Source of the DNA: a bacterium
GTDB taxonomy: Bacteria > Cyanobacteriota > Vampirovibrionia > Gastranaerophilales > Gastranaerophilaceae
Assembly (NCBI GenBank): GCA_017941035.1
Contig: JAGAXG010000045.1
Location: 89,828-153,827 of the forward strand
DNA length: 64,000 bases
Direction: 5' to 3'
Below, one piece after another: positions 8,632 to 17,657 of the stretch (within the stretch, counting starts at the first letter, position 1; the number at the start of each line of letters is the position of its first letter). Under the pieces are notes generated by a model. It ran no database searches and was not told the DNA's origin. It saw only the letters and a program-made list of their open reading frames with translations. A program made the position numbers and the translations under genes.

Positions 8632-9466
8632 TCCTTTAGAAAATGAACTTTTAATAATAGAAAACAAAATGGTTTCAAATATTTGTACCAGAGAACCTTT
8701 GAACAGCCATATAAAAACTTTTTTAAAATCTCCTTCAAAACGTATTCGCTCAAGATTACCTTTACTTTTTGCAAAATCATTAGGAAATGATATTTCGGAT
8801 TCACAATTTGAGTTATTGTCCGCTATTGAAATTATACATAATGCATCTCTTATTCATGATGATATTATTGATGAAAGTGATTTCCGAAGAGGAGAAAAAA
8901 CCATATCAAAAAAATTTGGGACAAAACTTGGAGTAATCACTGGAGATTATTTACTTGCAATAGCTATGAAAAAAATTTCAAATTTAAATTCTACTAAGAT
9001 TTTAGAAAAAATTTCATATACTATAAGACAAATGTGTATAGGAGAAATAAATCAAAATTTTGATCGTTTTAAAATCGGAACAATTGAAAACTATATAGAA
9101 AAATCAAAAAACAAAACCGCTTATCTTTTTGAAACTGCTCTTGTGACTTTTGCAATGCTTGACAATAATAATTATGACCTTGAACAATTAAGCAAATTTG
9201 GTTTAAATTTTGGAATAGCATTTCAAATAAAAGATGATTTATCAAATTTTTTAAATATCGATAAAACAAAGTCTGCGAATGATTTTAATGAAGGAATTTA
9301 TACTGCTCCGATTATTTTTTCAAAAGATAAAAAGGATTACATGACAGGTATTGAAAAAACAAAAGATTTGTTAAATAATTATTTGGAAAGAGCTGAAAAA
9401 CAACTTTATAATCTTGCAAATAATATATATACAGAAGCATTGAAGGAACTTATAAAAACAGAATGA
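8624..9466 (+). CDS. Polyprenyl diphosphate synthase
   Basis: A trans-isoprenyl diphosphate synthase of about 280 residues that extends allylic diphosphates with IPP, giving a long-chain prenyl tail. The first Asp-rich motif is HDDIID, the second QIKDDLSNF, with GDYLLAIAM between. I chose ATG 8624 (MNNPLEN) over the in-frame TTG at 8600 because 8600 lies well inside ftsQ and has no site. Product length (C35-C45) cannot be read from the sequence. The stop overlaps lepB. Confidence 0.85.
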   Translation: MNNPLENELLIIENKMVSNICTREPLNSHIKTFLKSPSKRIRSRLPLLFAKSLGNDISDSQFELLSAIEIIHNASLIHDDIIDESDFRRGEKTISKKFGTKLGVITGDYLLAIAMKKISNLNSTKILEKISYTIRQMCIGEINQNFDRFKIGTIENYIEKSKNKTAYLFETALVTFAMLDNNNYDLEQLSKFGLNFGIAFQIKDDLSNFLNIDKTKSANDFNEGIYTAPIIFSKDKKDYMTGIEKTKDLLNNYLERAEKQLYNLANNIYTEALKELIKTE

Positions 9467-10248
9467 TAAGAGAGAATTGGAATAATTTTAAAACAAATAT
9501 AAAAGAACATCGTCTAAAATTATGGAAGAATTTTAAATCAAAATTACCTTCTAAAATACAAAATTCTATAAATAATTTTGAAAATTGGTATAATAGTTTT
9601 AAAACAACACCTCTTGGCGATACTATTAATACAATAATTTTTGTAGTAGTAATGGTTATAATTATAAGATTTTTTTTAGGAGAAATAAGATGGATACCTT
9701 CGGGTTCTATGCATCCTACTCTTTTGGAAGGTGACAGAATTCTAGTAGAAAGATTTTCAAGATTTTATGATTCTCCAAAACGAGGAGATATAATGATATT
9801 TTATCCTCCGTCAACACAGCTTTCTAACAAATTTTTCCCGCTTTTTGCAAGATTAACCGGAATAGGTTGTAAAGATATAGCTTATATCAAAAGAGTAATA
9901 GGACTTCCGGGAGATAAAATTGAAATAAAATTCGAAGATGACGGATCCGGTTATGTTTATATAAATGACAAAAAATATCAAGAAAACTATATAAAAAGTG
10001 TTTATGAATATCCATCCTGTCCTGACCCTAAGATGGACAAAGTTCTTTTATATAGTGATAGAGTAATGAAATGCGGACCGTTCAAATTAGGAGAAAACGA
10101 TTACTTTATGATGGGAGATAATCGTGGGAATTCACAAGACAGCCGTTACTGGGGTATTTTGAAAAAAGATAGATTTATAGGAAGAGCTGTCTGTATATTT
10201 TGGCCATTGAACAGATTAAAAATATTACATCAGTTAAAAACTAATTAA
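9463..10248 (+). CDS. lepB: Signal peptidase I
   Basis: A 261-residue type I signal peptidase that cleaves exported preproteins at the outer face of the inner membrane. A cytosolic tail is followed by a membrane helix (about 53-72), then WIPSGSMHPTLLEGD with nucleophile S82, the general base K143 in YIKRVIGLPGD, and the conserved box MMGDNRGNSQDSRYWG near 211. It overlaps the upstream prenyltransferase stop by 4 nt and ends the operon, its stop overlapping the convergent gene. Confidence 0.93.
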   Translation: MIRENWNNFKTNIKEHRLKLWKNFKSKLPSKIQNSINNFENWYNSFKTTPLGDTINTIIFVVVMVIIIRFFLGEIRWIPSGSMHPTLLEGDRILVERFSRFYDSPKRGDIMIFYPPSTQLSNKFFPLFARLTGIGCKDIAYIKRVIGLPGDKIEIKFEDDGSGYVYINDKKYQENYIKSVYEYPSCPDPKMDKVLLYSDRVMKCGPFKLGENDYFMMGDNRGNSQDSRYWGILKKDRFIGRAVCIFWPLNRLKILHQLKTN

Positions 10249-10619
10249 CTGAGTAAATGATAGTATTTCATATAATTCGCCATAATTGTTGAACTTGTAG
10301 CATTTACAACGTTCGCTTTTACAACTTGCTCTTTATCCTGCTGAGTTTGTTCATTAATTTTATCTTCAGGTTTATTTTGAGGTTGGATTTGCTGTTGAGT
10401 TTTTTGAATTTGTTCTTGTTCAACAAGCTGATCAATTTGAGCCATAATTTGACTGTGCAATTTTAAATCACCTTCATAAGAACCTGTTGATTGTATTCCG
10501 GCAGTTTCAAAATCAACAAGAATTGACTCCCATTCACTATAATTAGTAATATTTTGACCCTGCGCCTGCGCAGCTTCTTGAGCTCTTCTTAATTCTTCAA
10601 TAGTCATACCTTCAGCCAT
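10245..10619 (-). CDS. Gln-rich hypothetical protein
   Basis: About 124 residues, not recognised. The N-terminus is amphipathic (TIEELRRAQEAAQAQG) and residues 70-110 are a Gln/Lys/Glu-rich low-complexity stretch. There is no signal peptide. The second ATG of a tandem pair (10619) is better spaced from the AAGGAG site than 10622. It converges on lepB with a 4-nt overlap. Confidence 0.6.
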   Translation of the reverse strand: MAEGMTIEELRRAQEAAQAQGQNITNYSEWESILVDFETAGIQSTGSYEGDLKLHSQIMAQIDQLVEQEQIQKTQQQIQPQNKPEDKINEQTQQDKEQVVKANVVNATSSTIMANYMKYYHLLS

Positions 10620-10690
10620 CATATCTCTCCTTGAGTTTTGAATTTCTTATATTTTATATAAGTAGATTTAAAAAAGCTTTTTTCAAAAAA

Positions 10691-11095
10691 TTATTTATTC
10701 GTAACATTTGTTAATATAGAAGAAATATCATTAGGAGTAATAGTCCAAATCTTAATATTGTATGCAAATGCAAGAGTTTCAAGACGTTTTAAATATCTTA
10801 AATCTTTATTAGGATTTTCCATTATTAAAACAACGGCAGGTTTTTTATGGGTGTATTGGGCATAATATAAAGATTGACCGACACTTTCTGCCCATTTGGA
10901 AGCAAAATCAAATTCGATAGCATATTCAGATGTTAAACAATCAATTCGAGAAGAATCAGGTAATTTGTATTCGATTTGCCCTTGGTGAGAACTGCACCAA
11001 AACTTTTGGTAGTCCTTTTCCAAATAAACATGTGATGAAAGTGTCGGAATCTGAAAAAATAATAATAAAAATAGAATAAAATATGTCTTTTTCAT
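10691..11095 (-). CDS. Exported PD-(D/E)XK-like protein
   Basis: 134 residues with a clear signal peptide (MKKTYFILFLLLFFQIPTLS). The mature part has RIDCLTSEYAIEFDFASKW, AESVGQSLYYA and KPAVVLIME. The D-x(8)-E-x-D-x(3)-K spacing and the following helix/strand are what a small PD-(D/E)XK nuclease fold shows. I recognise this as a widespread small family of unknown role. Nuclease activity is inference. Nothing in the neighbourhood explains it. Confidence 0.6.
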   Translation of the reverse strand: MKKTYFILFLLLFFQIPTLSSHVYLEKDYQKFWCSSHQGQIEYKLPDSSRIDCLTSEYAIEFDFASKWAESVGQSLYYAQYTHKKPAVVLIMENPNKDLRYLKRLETLAFAYNIKIWTITPNDISSILTNVTNK

Positions 11096-11324
11096 ACTAA
11101 AAATACACCCTAAATTTTTTATATCTTTTTCATATTCAAGGATTTTTCATCCCGTTTACAGATACAGAATATTAGATTTTTAAAAATCATGCTATTAGCC
11201 ATGTGTTTAATATTTTTAGAACGACCATCTTAATATTCGTTCTATATTTTATAAAATTGCTTTTTATTATATAGCATTGTTTTATATATTTGTCAACTGT
11301 ACAATAGAAAACTACACTGTCAAT

Positions 11325-11540
11325 ATGTTAGACATAAAACAAGAGATACAAATATTACTGCTAAAAAGCGGCTTATCTATGAGAAAACTCATTGAAAATA
11401 TGAATAAATCCGGATATAAAATTCCTCAATCTGGTACTATGTCAATTCAACTGAATAAAAGACGTGTTAGATTTCAAACAATTCAGGAAATACTTGATTT
11501 CCTCGGTTATGAACTGATTATTCGTGAAAAACAAAAGTAA
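11325..11540 (+). CDS. Small XRE-like HTH protein
   Basis: A 71-residue protein starting MLDIKQEIQILLLKSGLSMRK (split at 20) and continuing through IPQSGTMSIQLNKRRVRFQ to TIQEILDFLGYELII, the layout of short Cro/XRE-type DNA-binding proteins. I chose ATG 11325 because the earlier in-frame start at 11277 gives an unrelated hydrophobic leader. It lies upstream of the flavodiiron gene, with its own 50-bp gap, so it may act independently. Confidence 0.6.
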   Translation: MLDIKQEIQILLLKSGLSMRKLIENMNKSGYKIPQSGTMSIQLNKRRVRFQTIQEILDFLGYELIIREKQK

Positions 11541-11593
11541 TTTTCATTCTCCTTTGTGTTATTATTTATTTATAAATAGCTAAGGAGAGAAAT

Positions 11594-12796
11594 ATGTATA
11601 ACATAAAAACTATTACCAAAGATTTATTCTGGGTTGGAGCAAATGATAGGAGAATTGCACTATTTGAAAGCGTTTATCCTGTTCCTACAGGGGTGTCCTA
11701 TAATTCATATTTGTTAAAGGATGAAAAAACAGTGCTTTTAGATACTGTAGATAAATCTGTTAATCATCAATTTTTTGAAAATATTGAACACATTTTAAAT
11801 GGCAGAAATCTTGATTATTTAGTAATTAACCATATGGAGCCTGATCATTGTGCAGAAATTGGAACAATTATTTCAAAATACCCTGATGTAAAAATTGTTT
11901 GCAACGCTAAAACTCAAACAATGATAGCTCAATTTTTTGAATTAAATTTACCTGATAATCAATGGCATATTGTTAAAGAAGGAGATATTTTAGAAACAGG
12001 CAGTCACAAATTAACATTTGTTTTTGCTCCAATGGTTCATTGGCCGGAAGTTATGGTGACTTACGATATAACTGATAAAATCTTATTTTCTGCAGATGCA
12101 TTTGGTTCATTCGGTGCAATTGACGGAAATATTTTTGCGGATGAAGTTGATTTTGACCTTAGATATATGGATGAAGCCAGAAGATATTATACAAATATTG
12201 TTGGTAAATATGGTCCTCAAGTACAAGCATTGTTAAAAAAAGCTTCTGATATTGAAATTGAAATAATTTGTCCTTTGCATGGATATGTTTGGAGAAAAGA
12301 TTTAACGAAATTTATTGACAAATATCAAAAATGGTCAACTTATGAACCTGAAGAAAAATCTGTTTTAATTGCTTATGCTTCGGTTTACGGTAATACTCAA
12401 AATTGTGCAGAAATTTTAGCAACAAAATTATCCGAACTAGGGGTAAAAAATATTAAAATGTACGATGTTTCAACAGTACATCCGTCTTATATTGTTTCAG
12501 ATGCTTTTAAATATTCACACATTATATTTGCATCAACTACTTACAATATGGGAATTTTTGTAAATATGGAAATTTTGCTTCATGATATTACTGCTCATAA
12601 TCTTCAAAACAGAAAAATTGCCGTAATTGAAAACGGTTCTTGGGCTCCTGTAAGCGGGAATCTCATGACTGAGATCATCTCAAAATGGAAAAATACTGAA
12701 ATTATAGGGAATAAACTTCAACTAAAATCTTCATTAAAAAATCTTCAAGAAAAAGAACTTGAAAATCTTGCAAAAGAAATTGTAAATAGTTTATAA
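11594..12796 (+). CDS. Flavodiiron protein (O2/NO reductase)
   Basis: 400 residues: an N-terminal metallo-beta-lactamase domain with the di-iron signature NHMEPDHCAEIG near residue 78, then a flavodoxin domain from about 255 (YASVYGNTQNCAEIL, FMN phosphate loop). Flavodiiron proteins reduce O2 to water or NO to N2O in the cytosol of anaerobes. It starts behind AAGGAGAG. The ferritin gene follows 12 nt later, so the two probably form an oxidative-stress operon. Confidence 0.92.
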   Translation: MYNIKTITKDLFWVGANDRRIALFESVYPVPTGVSYNSYLLKDEKTVLLDTVDKSVNHQFFENIEHILNGRNLDYLVINHMEPDHCAEIGTIISKYPDVKIVCNAKTQTMIAQFFELNLPDNQWHIVKEGDILETGSHKLTFVFAPMVHWPEVMVTYDITDKILFSADAFGSFGAIDGNIFADEVDFDLRYMDEARRYYTNIVGKYGPQVQALLKKASDIEIEIICPLHGYVWRKDLTKFIDKYQKWSTYEPEEKSVLIAYASVYGNTQNCAEILATKLSELGVKNIKMYDVSTVHPSYIVSDAFKYSHIIFASTTYNMGIFVNMEILLHDITAHNLQNRKIAVIENGSWAPVSGNLMTEIISKWKNTEIIGNKLQLKSSLKNLQEKELENLAKEIVNSL

Positions 12797-12808
12797 AAGG
12801 AGGAAAAT

Positions 12809-13321
12809 ATGGCAATAGACAAAAAAATGGAACAGGCTTTTAATGAACAAATTAACAAAGAATATTATTCAGAATATTTGTACATGCTTATGAAAGCACA
12901 TTTTGCAGAAATGAATTTGAACGGATTTGTAAATTGGATGAACGTTCAAATGCAGGAAGAAAAAGCCCATGCAGAAGGTATGTATGATTATGTACTAAGA
13001 CGCGGAGGACATATTGAACTTTATGCAATAGATAAACCTGAATTAAAAGGTTCTACACCTGTTGAAATTTTCAGACAAATTCTTGAGCATGAAGAATATG
13101 TAACTTCAAGAATTAACCATGTAATGGATGTTGCAGATGAAGTAAAAGACAGAGCAGCTTTATCATTTTTAAATTGGTATATTAAAGAACAGGTAGAAGA
13201 AGAAGAAAATGTAGGCGGAGTTCTTGCAACATTAGAATTAATCGGTGAAGATAAACAAGCTTTATTATCTCTAGATAAAGAACTTGCACAAAGAATTTTT
13301 AACCAACCTGTAATTGAATAA
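12809..13321 (+). CDS. ftnA: Ferritin
   Basis: 170 residues with the non-haem ferritin four-helix pattern: MEQAFNEQINKEYYSEYLYM, NVQMQEEKAHAEGMYDYVLR (split) and WYIKEQVEEEENVGG, carrying the E/H ferroxidase ligands (E-x-x-H at EKAH). It stores iron as a 24-mer in the cytosol. It has AAAGGAGG upstream and follows the flavodiiron gene; a strong terminator closes the pair. Confidence 0.93.
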   Translation: MAIDKKMEQAFNEQINKEYYSEYLYMLMKAHFAEMNLNGFVNWMNVQMQEEKAHAEGMYDYVLRRGGHIELYAIDKPELKGSTPVEIFRQILEHEEYVTSRINHVMDVADEVKDRAALSFLNWYIKEQVEEEENVGGVLATLELIGEDKQALLSLDKELAQRIFNQPVIE

Positions 13322-13340
13322 AAACTTATATAATTGTTGA

Positions 13341-13370
13341 TGAGCCGGCTATATTATACCGGCTCATTTT
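13341..13370 (+). terminator. Intrinsic terminator of the flavodiiron-ferritin operon
   Basis: TGAGCCGG/CCGGCTCA stem, 10-nt loop, then six T. The end of the convergent aminotransferase gene (stop at 13354) lies inside the loop, so the hairpin serves at least the plus strand. Confidence 0.85.
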
Positions 13371-14466
13371 TTAGCCATTGAGAAAATATTTCAAGCCCTT
13401 TTTTTAAAATTTCGTGGTTGTTGCCGTAGCCTATACGCAAATATTTATCATATTCCATAGTACTTCCTGGAAGTATCATTACTCCGGTGTCTTGTTGAAG
13501 TTTTTTACAAAGTTCATCGGAATTAACAGACAAATCATATCCTATAAATGCCGTTGTTCCACCATTTGGTATAACAGCGTGAACGTGTAATTCTGAAGAC
13601 ATCCAATCAGATAGAATTTTTTTACCCTTTAAAATTTGTTCAATATTACGAGATATAATTTTATCTTTGTTTTCAATCGCAATTGAGGCAAAATAATCAT
13701 CCAAAATTCCAACACTAATTGTATTATATTGTCTTTGAACGGATATTTTTTCAATAATTTCAGAATTACAAGCCACCCAACCCAGACGCAAACCTGCAAG
13801 CGAAAAAACTTTTGAAACACTTCCTGTTGAAATTCCGTTTTCATAAATATCAGCAATCGAAATTGAGAAATGATTTTTAATATGATTTAGCCCGCGATAA
13901 ACTTCATCACAAAGAATATAAGCTCCGCAACGTCGCGCAATTTCGGCTATTTTATAGAGCATTTCATCCGGAATTACAGCTCCTGTCGGGTTATTAGGGT
14001 TGTTTAAACATATCATTTTTGTATCATTACCGACAAGTTTTTCAAGTTCATTTAAATCAGGAAGCCAATTATTTTCTTCTTTTAAACGTAAAAATTTTAC
14101 ATTTGCGCCAATTGATTTAGGAATAGAGTAATGTTGCTGATATGTAGGAATAACAGAAATAACCTTATCTCCTCGCTCTACTAAACTTAAATAAACAAGT
14201 TGATTTGCTCCTATTGCACCATGAGTAATAATTATATTCTCAGAATTTTGTTCTTCGTACATTGAGCAAATAGCTGTCTTTAAACGATTTGAGCCAAAAA
14301 TATCCCCGTAATTAAGTTTTCTATCAAAAATATCAAGTTTTTCGCCCGTTATTTTTAAAAGTTCATTTATAGATAAAGACTCAACACAAGTATCTGCAAG
14401 ATCATACACCGCCCTGTGCTCATATTCGTTAAACCATTCTTCAACTTTAAATTTATCAATTTGCAT
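13354..14466 (-). CDS. Class I/II PLP-dependent aminotransferase
   Basis: A 370-residue fold-type I aminotransferase. Landmarks are GAIGANQLVYLSL near 85, MICLNNPNNPTGAVIP near 152 (Asn binding PLP), YILCDEVYRGL near 184 (Asp), and GSVSKVFSLAGLRLGW near 217 carrying the PLP lysine. The amino donor is not predictable; the sequence resembles the capreomycidine synthase/AlaA-type branch. Its start overlaps the upstream hypothetical gene by 11 nt, suggesting a two-gene operon. Confidence 0.85.
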   Translation of the reverse strand: MQIDKFKVEEWFNEYEHRAVYDLADTCVESLSINELLKITGEKLDIFDRKLNYGDIFGSNRLKTAICSMYEEQNSENIIITHGAIGANQLVYLSLVERGDKVISVIPTYQQHYSIPKSIGANVKFLRLKEENNWLPDLNELEKLVGNDTKMICLNNPNNPTGAVIPDEMLYKIAEIARRCGAYILCDEVYRGLNHIKNHFSISIADIYENGISTGSVSKVFSLAGLRLGWVACNSEIIEKISVQRQYNTISVGILDDYFASIAIENKDKIISRNIEQILKGKKILSDWMSSELHVHAVIPNGGTTAFIGYDLSVNSDELCKKLQQDTGVMILPGSTMEYDKYLRIGYGNNHEILKKGLEIFSQWLKNEPV

Positions 14467-15157
14467 AAATATATCCTATTACAAACTTTAACTTGTTTGC
14501 AACAGATAAGTTTTTAAATGCTTTTTTGATAGTTTCTTCATCAATACCAAGTTCTGAGAGTTGAGGCTTTTTATAATTATGTTCTTTTATCAGATATTCA
14601 ACCGTTTTAAAATTATAATGACAATTTTCTTTTTTGTTCATTTTAACTAAATATTTATGAATATCTTCAAGAGTATAATTCAGATTTTGATTTTTTAAAG
14701 TTGAAGTTATTATATTTGCTATTAAAGGACTTTCATCTTTTTCAAAATACTTTAAATAATTACCTAAAATAAAATCTAAATCCGGCTGATTAGTAATACC
14801 CAAACATTTCATCGCTTCTGTTGGAACAGAAATTTTTTCATCATCAAAAACATTCCAGACTTTTTTACAATTGTATTCAATAAATTTTTTAGCTTTTACA
14901 AAATCTTTTGTGGCTCCATATTCAAATTTTATAGATTTTATTTCTTGAATAGAATTATTATCAAGTGCATTAGCTAATTTTTGTACAATTTCACGTACTT
15001 TATAATCATACAATTCATCATTAACAAGTAAATTTTCATCTCCAAAACAAGCATGCCAAAGTGTTTGTCGTTTTTTGATTTTGTATTTCTTATTTTCAAA
15101 ATCTAAATGTGAACGTACTGAAACCAGATTGTATATATCTGCTACCGTTTTTCCCAT
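14456..15157 (-). CDS. Hypothetical protein coupled to the aminotransferase
   Basis: 233 residues, not recognised. It is soluble, Lys/Asn-rich and probably helical, with no signal or membrane segment. The N-terminus reads MGKTVADIYNLVSVRSHLDF. Its 3' end overlaps the aminotransferase start by 11 nt, so the two are likely cotranslated and might share a role, but the sequence gives no function. Confidence 0.65.
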   Translation of the reverse strand: MGKTVADIYNLVSVRSHLDFENKKYKIKKRQTLWHACFGDENLLVNDELYDYKVREIVQKLANALDNNSIQEIKSIKFEYGATKDFVKAKKFIEYNCKKVWNVFDDEKISVPTEAMKCLGITNQPDLDFILGNYLKYFEKDESPLIANIITSTLKNQNLNYTLEDIHKYLVKMNKKENCHYNFKTVEYLIKEHNYKKPQLSELGIDEETIKKAFKNLSVANKLKFVIGYIYAN

Positions 15158-15234
15158 AATAAAATACTAACCTTTAACCTTTACATTTATATAAAGTATT
15201 TTCAGAAAAAAAAATTGCCTTTTGTAACATTAAA

Positions 15235-15651
15235 TTAATCAATAAATTTACAACTGCCTTGAGCTTTAGAATTACGAACCCCAAAATCCACATTGTCATA
15301 AATTATTCTTGATGTTGAAGAATAGGAATAATCACTTCTATCTATAATTATATTTGAATTGATTATATAATCATCACTCATAGTTTCTTGTTTAAACTGA
15401 ATTTTATCCAAACCGTAATATAAAAGATTGTCTACAGGAGCTTTTTGTAAATAAATTTTAGAATTTTCATCGTCTATTCGAAAAAATCTGTGATATGAAT
15501 TTTTTGATATTACAGAATTATCTTGATTATACATTGTTTCTGATATTTCACATCTTAGAAGTTTCATCTTGTCAAATTCAGGATAAAACTGATTAGCAAA
15601 AACATTACTCGTAAAAATTATCAAAAAATAAATCAGAATAAACTTTTTCAT
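15235..15651 (-). CDS. Exported hypothetical protein
   Basis: 138 residues with a signal peptide (MKKFILIYFLIIFTSNVFA, cleavage expected after VFA) and a beta-rich mature part (YYGLDKIQFKQETMSDDYII). It has two Cys, one near the start and one near the end of the mature chain. Family unknown. It stands alone between two short intergenic gaps. Confidence 0.6.
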   Translation of the reverse strand: MKKFILIYFLIIFTSNVFANQFYPEFDKMKLLRCEISETMYNQDNSVISKNSYHRFFRIDDENSKIYLQKAPVDNLLYYGLDKIQFKQETMSDDYIINSNIIIDRSDYSYSSTSRIIYDNVDFGVRNSKAQGSCKFID

Positions 15652-15795
15652 AGCAAATAATATACAACAAATAAATTTAAAATATTTATATTTTGTAAAA
15701 ACATGTTAAAAATATTTTTGCTGATTTGGCAAAAAATCTTTTACTAATGTTTTTAATATGGTAGTAGTTTTGTTAATTTTTTTTAGGAAAGTAGA

Positions 15796-17649
15796 ATGAT
15801 AATTGATAAAATAGTTCCAACCAGAACTTTTCAAGTTTCGTTAAAAGAAAATTTGATAAAAAAGCCATATTTGCAATATACTTCAAAAGATGAATTTGTA
15901 AAAAGCAAAACAGATATTACAACAAGCCAAACAAGTAGACAAAATATAAGTTTTAGCGGAATAAATTTTGCAGAAGTGGAAAAACTGACAAAGTCTATTT
16001 CCAGAACAACAAACAGCAAAAAACGTGTTATAGAAAAGTATAATTCATTTCCTGAAGCTCAAGGATTAACATTAGGAGGAGGAATTCCTCAAGCTTGGCT
16101 TGAAAATATTAAAGATGTTAAAAATTTTGATAAAGAAGCTTTTTTCGAAAAATTAGGCGACTTATTTACTAAAGACAGACATGAAAGTAATATTGATATC
16201 TTATCTAAAGGTTTAGAAGATTTATTTAAAAAACATGGCATCGCAAAATCAACAGACAGCGTTAATGTTGAATTTGTCGGTAAAGGATTTTTTGGGCGTA
16301 CTTTTAAAATAGACATAAACGGTAAAGATCCTAAAATTATAAAAGAATTTAAACGTACAAAAAGATTTCATAACAATCATGGAAACTATTCAGAACAAAA
16401 TCTTGCAGAATATATAAATGCATATTCAGGTCATAACACTAATATGGCAAGATATTATTTTGGAGATACCAAAAACGGTATTATGGTAATGGATTATATT
16501 TCTAAAGAAACTCCAAAACCATCAAATATTGTATCTCTTGATGAATTAGGGTTGGCATATGATGACGAAAAAGCTGCAAATTATGTAGGAGATTACATAA
16601 TAGATTACGGCGGATTAATAACAATTAAAAATCTTGTTGGAAATAAGACTGCTCAAAATATTTATCGTACATTCAAACATATGCAGGATAAAGATTCAAA
16701 AATTGAATTGTTCAAAGAAATTACAAAAGGAACAAAAGACGAACAATATAGAGATAAAATGATAGGTCTGGCACATAGTGTAAGATTTTTCCCTGAAGAA
16801 ATACAGGAAAAATTATATCAACAATTGGCTAATAGTAATATCAATCATGTAAAATTTGCAATTATAGAAAACATAAGAAATTTCCCTAAAACATTTGACT
16901 GCGAAGGGATGTTAGAAAATATAGTAAAAAATGCAGATTCTAAAATAAAAGAAGCTTGTGCACGTGAAATAAAATATTTTCCTGAAAAATTAAGGCATCG
17001 ACTTTTTGAAGAATTATCAATGGAAGATAACAATAAAATTAAAAAATATCTTGCAAGAAATATAAATTATTATTATAAGAATATAACAAATCGACCTAAT
17101 ATATTTAATAATATTTCCCAAAATACAGATATGTACGCAGATTTAGCAATAATTGATGCTCTAAAGTGGATGGGAGATAGTTCAAAAGCTGCACATTTTG
17201 AACGTTTGTTTAATAAAGATAATATGATAATAAAAAGCGCTCTGGTTAGAAGTATAGATATATTTGGAGAAGATTCGCGAACAATAGAAAAATGGATAAA
17301 TAAATTTTTAGAAATAAATGATCCGAGAGTTCAACGTTCATTATGTGAAATTGTTTCCGATCTCCCTTCAGACATTAGGACTAATGTATTTAGACAACTT
17401 TTAGATGTTACAGATTTGAACGCTAAAGAATTTTTAGCAGAAAGTTTTATTAATCTTCCGGGATTTGAAAATAAAATAGATTGGTTAAAGAAAATTTTGA
17501 AAGGTGCAGATAATTCTGTCCGAAGATCATTAGCTCTAAGCATTGATAAAATTAAATCACCGCAAAAGAGACAAGAATGGATTGAATTAATTTGTGAAAA
17601 CAGCGATAGCAGTGTCCCTAAAATAATAAAGGAACATCAAATAAAATAA
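15796..17649 (+). CDS. Kinase-like domain plus HEAT/ARM-type repeat protein
   Basis: 617 residues. After an N-terminal NISFSG motif (about residue 51), residues 155-240 look like a kinase N-lobe: a glycine-rich loop GKGFFGRTFKI, a Lys in KIIKEFK, an acidic helix, and a hinge-like NGIMVMDYI. I see no clear HRD or DFG motif after it. Residues 310-617 contain repeated helix pairs of about 35 residues (ACAREIKYFPEKLRHRLFEE, VRRSLALSIDKIKSPQKR), as in HEAT/ARM solenoids. It has no signal peptide. It may be a host-interaction or signalling protein. Monocistronic; GGAAAG site at the ATG. Confidence 0.55.
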   Translation: MIIDKIVPTRTFQVSLKENLIKKPYLQYTSKDEFVKSKTDITTSQTSRQNISFSGINFAEVEKLTKSISRTTNSKKRVIEKYNSFPEAQGLTLGGGIPQAWLENIKDVKNFDKEAFFEKLGDLFTKDRHESNIDILSKGLEDLFKKHGIAKSTDSVNVEFVGKGFFGRTFKIDINGKDPKIIKEFKRTKRFHNNHGNYSEQNLAEYINAYSGHNTNMARYYFGDTKNGIMVMDYISKETPKPSNIVSLDELGLAYDDEKAANYVGDYIIDYGGLITIKNLVGNKTAQNIYRTFKHMQDKDSKIELFKEITKGTKDEQYRDKMIGLAHSVRFFPEEIQEKLYQQLANSNINHVKFAIIENIRNFPKTFDCEGMLENIVKNADSKIKEACAREIKYFPEKLRHRLFEELSMEDNNKIKKYLARNINYYYKNITNRPNIFNNISQNTDMYADLAIIDALKWMGDSSKAAHFERLFNKDNMIIKSALVRSIDIFGEDSRTIEKWINKFLEINDPRVQRSLCEIVSDLPSDIRTNVFRQLLDVTDLNAKEFLAESFINLPGFENKIDWLKKILKGADNSVRRSLALSIDKIKSPQKRQEWIELICENSDSSVPKIIKEHQIK

Positions 17650-17657
17650 ATTTAATC

